DNA of 39,256 nt from NCBI GenBank assembly GCA_039029355.1, contig JBCCGI010000076.1:1-39256 (forward strand). Reading direction: 5' to 3'. Each line of letters begins with the position of its first letter. The stretch's first letter is position 1. This stretch comes from JBCCGI01 sp039029355. GTDB taxonomy: Bacteria > Planctomycetota > UBA1135 > GCA-002686595. The position numbers and the translations under genes were made by a program. The notes beneath the pieces are model-generated. The model saw nothing but the letters and a program-made list of their open reading frames with translations. It was not told where the DNA came from and searched no databases. Positions 1 to 6,800 of the stretch are shown one piece after another.

Positions 1-45
1 CGAGTCCTTTCCCCAGTCCCTCCGCAACGCGCTCAGGAGCTCGCC

Positions 46-1788
46 ATGCAAGCCTCACACGCAGCCTCATACCTCCTTCCGTTCTTCCTCGCCGCCGGCG
101 CCGCGCCTGCGGCCCAGACGCTCGAGCTCGGCTCAAACGACTTCAGAATCAGCAGCATGGGGCCCGACGGCGATGGCGCGTTCGACGCCCGTGAGCCCGA
201 GGTCGCCTACGACCCCGACCGCGACCAGTACCTGGTCGTATGGCACTCCGACGACGACACCGGCGCGTTGGTCAACAACGAGAACGAGGTCTACGCGCAG
301 TTCCTCGACGCCGACGGTCAGCCGCTGGGCACGCGGCTGCGGCTGAGCGAGATGGGCGTCGACGGCGACAACGCCCACGACGGCTCGCGGCCGGCGGTCG
401 CCTACAACCCGGTGTTGGGCGAATTCCTCGTCGTCTGGCACGGCATCGATGAGGACGACCTCGGCGAGGAGATCTACGGTCAGCGCGTCGACGCCGCGAC
501 CCGCTCCGAGGTCGGCGCCGACGACTTCCGCATCAGCAGGATGGGCGGCGAGGACGAGGACCCGTTCGGCACCGCCAGCCGCCCGGACGTGGTGTACAAC
601 GCCGTGCTCGACGAGTACCTGGCCGTCTGGGGCGGCAAGGACGCCGGCGGTGGCTCGGACCGCGGTGTCTACGCTCAGCGGCTCGACGGGCTGGGCGGTG
701 AGCTCGGCGCCGACGACGCGCTGATCGGGTACGGCGGGCCGGTCCAGGACCCGAACGTGGTCGCGGCTGCGGCCGCCGGAGCGGACGGGTATCTGGTCGT
801 CTGGGAGCACGGCGAGTTCGACAGTTCGGGCACCCTGCAGCAGGCCTTCGGTCAGCGGCTGGGCGCGGACGGCAGCGAGATCGGCGTCGACGACATCGTG
901 CTCTCAGGCGTCGACGGACTGCGCAAGTATCCCAGCGCGGCGTACGACCCGCACGGCGAGCGCTTCCTCGTCGCTTGGCGCGGGCAGGAGGTCGAGTCCG
1001 ACGCGATTCACGCACGCCGGGTCGCGCTCGACGGCACGCTCGGCGCCCCGTTCGCGCTGCACGGCGCGTCCGGCCCCGGCGCGCCGACGGGTCGTACCAC
1101 CGCGAGCGCCTACTCCGCCACGAACCAGGCGTTCGTCGTGGTTTGGCCCGCCGACCCCGCGGGGGGGGAGGTGGACGACTACGAGCTCTTCGGACAGTGG
1201 ATCGACGCCGGGACCGAGGCTCTGCTCGGTGAGCCCGGCTTCGCGATCTCGGACATGGGCTCGACGGACACCGGCAACCACTTCGCCCTCGATCCGGCGG
1301 TCGTGCTGCATCCGAGCGGCGAGATGCTGGTGGTGTGGAGCGGCTCCGACGACACCGCGCCGCTGGTCACGGGCGAGCTCGAGATCTTCGGGCAGCGCCG
1401 CCTGGTCGCCGTCGCCGGCACCGAGGCCGCGCGCCTCGGCACGCCGCCGAACCCGAACGCGCTGCTCCCCGGCCAGACCGTCGGCCCGGTGATCGGCACG
1501 ACCTGGGATCCGATCGTCGACCACGGCGCCTTCGCGCCGGACGCCGTGCTCGATGTGCTGATCATCAGCCTCGAGGCGGCCAACGTTCCGACCGCTTCGG
1601 GCACGCTCCTGTGCGGGCTGGGGAATCCGAGCGTGACGCTGACCGCCCTGCCCGGCACGGCCTTCGCGTCGGTGACTCCGGACCAGCCGCACTTCGTCGG
1701 CGTCGCGCTCTGCGCTCAGGCGGCGTCGGTAACGGCGACCGACGTGCTCTTGACCAACGCGCTCGACCTGGTGATCGGGACCTACTAG
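46..1788 (+). CDS. Secreted protein with seven propeller-like VVW repeats
   Basis: Exported protein of unknown function, 580 residues. A signal peptide covers about residues 1-23 (hydrophobic core LLPFFLAAGAA, cleavage near PAA/Q). Seven repeats of 56-65 residues each carry a strand ending in (V/A)(V/A)W, with tryptophans at 66, 131, 195, 253, 311, 367 and 431. Most are followed by a strand like IYGQR or VYAQR (about 83, 143, 208, 268, 381, 448). Seven even repeats imply a seven-bladed beta-propeller (inference). Acidic loops such as DGDGAFD and GGEDEDP could bind calcium. Residues about 460-580 form a separate C-terminal domain with two cysteines (523, 557) and the motif LTNALDLVIG. The start has AGGAG at 35-39, six bases before ATG. 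I do not recognise a named family for the repeat. A surface binding or adhesion role is plausible but unproven. Confidence 0.85.
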   Translation: MQASHAASYLLPFFLAAGAAPAAQTLELGSNDFRISSMGPDGDGAFDAREPEVAYDPDRDQYLVVWHSDDDTGALVNNENEVYAQFLDADGQPLGTRLRLSEMGVDGDNAHDGSRPAVAYNPVLGEFLVVWHGIDEDDLGEEIYGQRVDAATRSEVGADDFRISRMGGEDEDPFGTASRPDVVYNAVLDEYLAVWGGKDAGGGSDRGVYAQRLDGLGGELGADDALIGYGGPVQDPNVVAAAAAGADGYLVVWEHGEFDSSGTLQQAFGQRLGADGSEIGVDDIVLSGVDGLRKYPSAAYDPHGERFLVAWRGQEVESDAIHARRVALDGTLGAPFALHGASGPGAPTGRTTASAYSATNQAFVVVWPADPAGGEVDDYELFGQWIDAGTEALLGEPGFAISDMGSTDTGNHFALDPAVVLHPSGEMLVVWSGSDDTAPLVTGELEIFGQRRLVAVAGTEAARLGTPPNPNALLPGQTVGPVIGTTWDPIVDHGAFAPDAVLDVLIISLEAANVPTASGTLLCGLGNPSVTLTALPGTAFASVTPDQPHFVGVALCAQAASVTATDVLLTNALDLVIGTY

Positions 1789-1799
1789 AGCCCCACTCG

Positions 1800-1834
1800 G
1801 CGTCGGGCGGCGCTCGCTAGGCGCCGTCCGACGC
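1800..1834. terminator. Bidirectional hairpin terminator between convergent genes
   Basis: A 14-base-pair stem, with arms GCGTCGGGCGGCGC (1800-1813) and GCGCCGTCCGACGC (1821-1834), has one G-U wobble and a seven-base loop TCGCTAG. It lies between the stops of two convergent genes, 12 bases from each coding end, so it can serve both. No long U-tract follows on either strand. The position and stem length nevertheless make a shared terminator or transcript-stabilising structure the best reading. Confidence 0.75.
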
Positions 1835-1845
1835 GTCGCTTGTCC

Positions 1846-3678
1846 CTAGGGCACGAACCGGACCGTCTCCGGGTTCGTCAAGCTCCCCGCAAACGTGAAG
1901 CCCTGCAGCGCGACGGTCGTGCCGGGCACGATCCCCGGCGGCAGCGCGACCGCCACCTGCGCCTCGCCGTACGCGTCCGTCACGCCTGACACCAGCGGGT
2001 AGGCCGGCAGCAGGTTCAGGAGGCCGAAGGTCGTCGCGAGGCCGGGCGTTAGCGCGGGGCCGGCGCCGATGGCCCAGGCGGTGCTCGCGGTGGTCGTCAT
2101 CCCCAGGAAGGCGCTCTCGTCGAGCGACACCGGGTGCGGCGGGAGGCCCCAGAAGCCCGCGTAGCCGGCCAGGTTGTTGACGCGCATGCGGGCGTCGCAC
2201 GACGCCTCCTGGACGCCTTCGGGGGTGGGGGAGACCTGGCGGTAGAGGAAGATCTCGTCGGAGATCTCGTCGATGCCGATCAGGTCGAGGTCGCCGTCGC
2301 GGTCGTCGTCGACCAGGATCATGCACGAGCCGGCGAAGGTCGCGTCGAACGTGACCGGGCTGACCATCTGGCCCGTGCCGTCGTTCTGGTAGTAGGTCCA
2401 GTCGCCCGAGGCGTAGCTCGAAGCGATCAGGTCGAGGTCGCCGTCGCCGTCGGTGTCGCCGAGGTCGATCGCCAGCGGGAAGAAGCCGACCGCGTAGCTG
2501 TCGGAGGGCAGCAGCCCGCCCGCGCCGTCGCCGCGCACGACGGAGGCCGAGGAGTCGCTCGAGTTGCAGCTGGCCGCGTCGACGTTGCCGTCGCCGTCGA
2601 TGTCGCCGGCGGCAAGCATCCAGGGATGCCCGGGGATCGACTGCGTGCCGGTGTTGGCGAACGTGCCTCCGCCCTGGTTGGTCAGGCAGCCGATGTTGTC
2701 CGAGTCGTACCCGCCGACGAAGAGGTCGCCCAGGCCGTCGTGGTTAGCGTCGACGGCGATGATCGACGTCTCGCCCGCGACCCCGGCGTTGAAGGTCGAC
2801 GGGGGCGAGAAGGTGCCGTCGCCGGCGTTCAGGTGCAGCGCCACCAGGCTGTCGTTGCGGAGCGCGACGGCCAGGTCCGCGTCGCCGTCGCCCTCGAGGT
2901 CGAGCACGGCCACCCCGCGCGACGCATCGCCGCTGGGGTAGGTGGTCGACGGCAGGTAGGAGCCGGTGCCGTCGTTCAGCAGCACGCTGACCGTGTCGCC
3001 GCCGATGTTCGCGACGGCGAGGTCGATGTAGCCGTCGGCGTTAAGGTCCGCGCCCTCGTTCGCGCTGGGCACCGAGCCCGAGGGCACCGAGGTCAGCTCG
3101 GGCGTCGTGTAGCTGCCGCAGCCGTCGTTACGCATCACCCGGATGTCGTTGGCGATCTCGTTCGGGATGCTGAAGTCGGGCGAGCCGTCGCGATCGAGGT
3201 CGCCCGCGTAGATGCCGTACGACTGGATGAAGCCCTCGCCGTCGAGGCGGACCGACAGCACGTCGACGAGCTCGTACGAGTCGGTCCCGAGGTTCGAGCG
3301 CGTCCAGAAGTGGAACGCATGTCCGCCGGTCAGCGGGTCGCCGCCGGTGCTCTGCACGCCTTCCGACAGCGAGACGGTGACCGCCTCGCCCGGGAAGAAC
3401 GCCAGGTCGGGTCGCCAGGTCACCGTCGAGCCGTCGACGGTGTAGGTGCCGGGGCGCACGCCGCTCCAGCGGCCGAAGACGTGGAAGGTCGAGGGCGAGA
3501 CGCTCGCCGCGTCGACCGGTGCGTCGAACGTCAAGGTGACGTTCGTGGCGGTCGAGACCGCCAGGGCGTTTCGGTCCGGCCCGACCGACGTCACCGAGAG
3601 CTGCGCGCCGGCGAGCGACGCGAGTGCGAAAACGGCGGCCGGCGTGAGGACGAGGGAGCGCGTTGCGGAGTGCTTCAT
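1846..3678 (-). CDS. Secreted Ig-like plus seven FG-GAP/VCBS repeat protein
   Basis: Exported 610-residue protein. A signal peptide covers about residues 1-26 (core LTPAAVFALASLAGA). Residues 27-128 look like a bacterial Ig-like domain of the SbsA/Big_5 type (VTLTFDAPVDAASVSPSTF, ending AFHFWTRS). Seven FG-GAP/VCBS repeats follow at a spacing of about 49 residues, with calcium-loop cores at about 160-168, 211-219, 260-268, 310-318, 359-367, 408-416 and 457-465 (for example DGDGDLDL). Seven repeats fit an integrin-alpha-like seven-bladed propeller binding calcium. Residues about 494-610 form a C-terminal module ending SLTNPETVRFVP that resembles the end of the neighbouring exported protein. 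There is no purine-rich Shine-Dalgarno before the ATG. The ligand is unknown; adhesion or polysaccharide binding is inferred. Confidence 0.88.
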   Translation of the reverse strand: MKHSATRSLVLTPAAVFALASLAGAQLSVTSVGPDRNALAVSTATNVTLTFDAPVDAASVSPSTFHVFGRWSGVRPGTYTVDGSTVTWRPDLAFFPGEAVTVSLSEGVQSTGGDPLTGGHAFHFWTRSNLGTDSYELVDVLSVRLDGEGFIQSYGIYAGDLDRDGSPDFSIPNEIANDIRVMRNDGCGSYTTPELTSVPSGSVPSANEGADLNADGYIDLAVANIGGDTVSVLLNDGTGSYLPSTTYPSGDASRGVAVLDLEGDGDADLAVALRNDSLVALHLNAGDGTFSPPSTFNAGVAGETSIIAVDANHDGLGDLFVGGYDSDNIGCLTNQGGGTFANTGTQSIPGHPWMLAAGDIDGDGNVDAASCNSSDSSASVVRGDGAGGLLPSDSYAVGFFPLAIDLGDTDGDGDLDLIASSYASGDWTYYQNDGTGQMVSPVTFDATFAGSCMILVDDDRDGDLDLIGIDEISDEIFLYRQVSPTPEGVQEASCDARMRVNNLAGYAGFWGLPPHPVSLDESAFLGMTTTASTAWAIGAGPALTPGLATTFGLLNLLPAYPLVSGVTDAYGEAQVAVALPPGIVPGTTVALQGFTFAGSLTNPETVRFVP

Positions 3679-3719
3679 GCGGAGGGCGGGAGCTGGGGAA
3701 GAAGTCGAGGACTGCCTCC

Positions 3720-3725
3720 AGGCTA
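3720..3725 (-). promoter_or_regulatory. Possible -10 element TAGCCT
   Basis: On the minus strand GCTAGCCTGG lies 41 bases upstream of the FG-GAP gene start. It resembles the TAnnnT elements elsewhere in the window but is further from its start codon, giving an inferred leader of about 34 bases. No -35 element is evident. Weak call. Confidence 0.25.
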
Positions 3726-3769
3726 GCGCCTCGTCCGCAGCTGGGTAGGACCCGCGCCGCTCCTCCGCC

Positions 3770-6721
3770 CTACGGGCACTCGTCGGGAATGCCGTCCTGG
3801 TTCACGTCGGCGCTCAAGCCGCTCACCACGTCGAGCAGGTCGTGGATCCCGTTGCCGTTGCAGTCGGCCTCGCACTCGTCCGGGCGGCCGTTCAGATTCG
3901 CGTCCAGCGACGTTCCCTGCGCGATGTCCACCGCGTCGTCGACGCCGTTGAAGTTGCAATCGTTGTCGAGGTAGAGGAGCGCCGTGTCGGTGTGCGACAG
4001 CCCGAGCGGATCCGTAAGAGTCATGTCGACTCGCCAATAAAGCACGTCGCCCGGGTCCATCGGGTGCGCCAGGAAGGTCCCCGCGGTCACGCAGGCGGTG
4101 TCCGGCGGCTCGGGGTGCGTGTGGTTGTCGTGCACCAGCGTGACCTGCCACTCGCAGTCGCCCGTGAGGTGCTCGGGATCCGAGAAGCTCGCGAAGAAGG
4201 GCAGGGTGACCGGCTGGCTGACGTCGATCGCGGTGCCGCTGACCGGGCTCGTGATCTGGACGGTGGGCGGGGTGTTGTTGACCGAGATCACCTCGGTCGA
4301 GCAGTCGGTCTTGCCCGCCTCGTCGGTGACGAGCAGCGTGACGGTGTAGTTCGTCGGCTCGGTCACCTCGTTGCCCGTGGTCAGCACGCGCAGCTCGGCC
4401 ACGCTCACGAAGTCGATCGTGCCTCCGGGGATGCCGAAGAGCCGGACGCCGTCTCCGACGACCGGGTCGAAGTCGACCTCGAAGATCTGGAAGCTCACGG
4501 CGCCGTTCGGCTCGGCCGGAAGCGGGTAGTGCGGCGTGAAGGTCAACCCGGTGACCTCGTTCCAAGCGCCGGTCGCGGCGTCGCGCACCTGGACCGTGGG
4601 GAACAGGAACCAGCCGCCCACCAGACCCGGCCAGCGTACGCCCTCCTGGAACAGCAGCCCGCGGAACTCGTGCTCGCCGGAGTAGGTGTAGCCGATCCAG
4701 TCGTCTTCGCCCTTGTCGGGCAGCAGCGTGAGCGGATTGAAGTGCCAGGTGTCGAACTGCACCAGCGGGTACGTCGAGTCGAGCAGCGGGTACACGCCGT
4801 CCCGGATCACCTCCGGGTCGAGGCTGCCGAGCCCCATCGGCACCGGCGGGTCGAGCTCGTCGAGCTTGGAGACGATCGTCCCCGCCGGCGTCTTGTCGAG
4901 TGTGGGGAACGTGTGCGTGACGTTCGCGCCGGTCTTCGGGGGCGAGCCGTCACCGAAGTCCCACGAGTAGGTGAGCGCCTTGCCCTCGGGATCGATCGAG
5001 CTGGTCGCGTCGAAGGCGACCTCGAGCGGCACGGGGCCGTAGTTCGCCGAGCTGGTGAACGACGCCAGCGGCGGCTGGTTGTCGGTCGAGAAGGCGATGC
5101 GCCGCACCGGGTTCTCGTCGGGGTTCTCGAGGTCGATGTAGTAGAGGTCGCCGCGCACCGGATCGATGGCCATCCCCACGACCGCGCCGGCGGTCGGCGC
5201 GAACTCACGCACCTCGATCAGGTTGTTGAAGTCGTCGAAGATCAGGTTGCGGATCCACCGCGCGCCGTAGTCGGCGTGGAAGTACGTCTCGTGGTAGTCG
5301 GGCGGGAAGCTGCCGCTTCCGTACCAGGCGCCGGCGATCGAGCAGTTGCCGGCGAACGAGTCGCCCGCGACGGGCGAGCCGGCGGTGCCGAGCTCCTCGG
5401 AGGCGGCCTCGCCCGAGCCGTCAAAGGTCGGCACCAGCGCCGGGCCGGTGAAGTGCAGCCAGGTCAGCTCCGGCCGCGTGTGCGAGTGGTGCGGGATCGT
5501 CGCCGGGACCTCCTGCGAAGGGTCGCACGGGTTCGGCCACGAGTACGGGTTCAGCGAGTCCTCGGCGAGCAGCTCCTGGAAGTAGAAGAAGGGCCGGTCG
5601 CAGAGCCCAACTCCGGGGATCGTCTGCTGGTACAGCGGGTTCGGCGCGTCGAGGTTCTCCTGCGGCTCGGCCAGCGTGGAGACCTCGGCCGCCATGCCTT
5701 GATACATCGGCCAGCCGAAGTTCTCGCCGCCCTGGCAGATGTTGAGCTCCTCCCACTCGGCGCCGCCGACGTCGCCGATCAGCAGCGTGCCCGGGCCCTG
5801 CCCAGCGCTGCCGCCGCCGCGCAGCGTCATGCGGTAGGGGTTGCGCAGCCCCATCGCCCAGACGCGCGAGCGCGCCGACGCCGGCGCGCTCGCCTCGTAC
5901 CACGGGTTGTCCGGCAGGCCGTCGCCGGTCGCCGGGTCGACGCGCAGCACCTTGCCGCTGAGCGAGTCGAGCAGCTGGCTGCGGCGCGAGTTGACCTCTT
6001 CCTTAAGCGTGATCACCCCGTCGGCCAGGCACGAGGTGCCGGGCATGCCGTCCTGGTTGCCGTCGCCGCACGACACGGCCAGGGTGCCGTCGTCGAAGAA
6101 GACCAGCGAGCCGATGCCGTGGATGCCACAGATCGGGAAGCCCGAGCTCATCGTCTCGCCGATCAGCACCTTGCGCGACGCCGGGTCGACCTGCGTGAAG
6201 CCGCTCGCCGCCGTCGCGGTGTAGCGCGTGAGCCGGCCGATCGTGTTCTCCCAGAACTGGTCGGCCTCGGGATCGTACGAGGGCGTGCCGAAGTACAGCA
6301 CGTGGTGCTTGTCGACGGCGTACAGCAGGTAGATGTGCCCGTTGACGTAGAAGTCGGGATCGAGCGCGAAGCCCTTCAGGCCGTGGGACTCCCAGTCGCC
6401 CACCTCTTCGGTCAGGTCGATCAGTGGTTCGGCGCTCTTCACGCCGTCCTCGAGCAGCCACACCGAGCCCGACTTCTCCCACACGTAACCGCGCCCGACG
6501 CTGTCGAACGCGATGCCGACCGGCTGGATCCAATCGGTCCCGACGAACGTCTCCGCGAAGTCCGGCGGGAGGTCGGAGGAATCCGCGCCCTGGTCGCATG
6601 GGGAGGGGGGCGTGCGCAGCACAGGCCCGAAGCCCGAGCGAGCCGGGCCCTGGGACGGGGTCTGGGCCAGCGCCAGGCCCGTCAGGAGCGACAAGGCGAC
6701 CGTAGTGCGGAGAGACTTCAT
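3770..6721 (-). CDS. Secreted PQQ/GSDH-type sugar dehydrogenase with split PKD and dockerin-like tail
   Basis: Exported 983-residue protein. The signal peptide is residues 1-19 (MKSLRTTVALSLLTGLALA). Residues about 55-545 match the glucose/sorbosone dehydrogenase (GSDH) propeller. They include the HGIGSLVFFDDGTLAVSCGDG region, whose H201 corresponds to the catalytic base region of soluble glucose dehydrogenase, then GLRNPYRM (291-298) and GDVGGAEWEELN (316-327). A PKD domain starts at about 550 (SWDFGDGSP at 586-594). It is interrupted by a discoidin-like segment at about 610-785 and resumes at NYTVTLLVTDEAGKTD (791-806). An Ig-like region follows, then two dockerin or EF-hand-like loops (DCNFNGVDD at 921, DCNGNGIHD at 953, NQDGIPDEC near the end). 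The start at 6721 is chosen because the signal peptide begins there and a TAGAAT element sits eight bases upstream; the open frame extends to 6853 without protein-like sequence. Substrate unknown. Confidence 0.85.
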   Translation of the reverse strand: MKSLRTTVALSLLTGLALAQTPSQGPARSGFGPVLRTPPSPCDQGADSSDLPPDFAETFVGTDWIQPVGIAFDSVGRGYVWEKSGSVWLLEDGVKSAEPLIDLTEEVGDWESHGLKGFALDPDFYVNGHIYLLYAVDKHHVLYFGTPSYDPEADQFWENTIGRLTRYTATAASGFTQVDPASRKVLIGETMSSGFPICGIHGIGSLVFFDDGTLAVSCGDGNQDGMPGTSCLADGVITLKEEVNSRRSQLLDSLSGKVLRVDPATGDGLPDNPWYEASAPASARSRVWAMGLRNPYRMTLRGGGSAGQGPGTLLIGDVGGAEWEELNICQGGENFGWPMYQGMAAEVSTLAEPQENLDAPNPLYQQTIPGVGLCDRPFFYFQELLAEDSLNPYSWPNPCDPSQEVPATIPHHSHTRPELTWLHFTGPALVPTFDGSGEAASEELGTAGSPVAGDSFAGNCSIAGAWYGSGSFPPDYHETYFHADYGARWIRNLIFDDFNNLIEVREFAPTAGAVVGMAIDPVRGDLYYIDLENPDENPVRRIAFSTDNQPPLASFTSSANYGPVPLEVAFDATSSIDPEGKALTYSWDFGDGSPPKTGANVTHTFPTLDKTPAGTIVSKLDELDPPVPMGLGSLDPEVIRDGVYPLLDSTYPLVQFDTWHFNPLTLLPDKGEDDWIGYTYSGEHEFRGLLFQEGVRWPGLVGGWFLFPTVQVRDAATGAWNEVTGLTFTPHYPLPAEPNGAVSFQIFEVDFDPVVGDGVRLFGIPGGTIDFVSVAELRVLTTGNEVTEPTNYTVTLLVTDEAGKTDCSTEVISVNNTPPTVQITSPVSGTAIDVSQPVTLPFFASFSDPEHLTGDCEWQVTLVHDNHTHPEPPDTACVTAGTFLAHPMDPGDVLYWRVDMTLTDPLGLSHTDTALLYLDNDCNFNGVDDAVDIAQGTSLDANLNGRPDECEADCNGNGIHDLLDVVSGLSADVNQDGIPDECP

Positions 6722-6729
6722 CACGCCGG

Positions 6730-6735
6730 ATTCTA
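6730..6735 (-). promoter_or_regulatory. -10 element TAGAAT, leaderless promoter
   Basis: GGGTAGAATCC on the minus strand ends eight bases before the ATG at 6721, so transcription would begin at or next to the start codon. No Shine-Dalgarno sequence and no clear -35 are visible. The hexamer is nearly the sigma-70 consensus and stands out in GC-rich surroundings. Confidence 0.6.
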
Positions 6736-6800
6736 CCCGGCTCCGGGCCGATCCGGTCCCCCAGGAGCACCCCACAGGGCGTTTAGGGGGTCGCCGCGGG

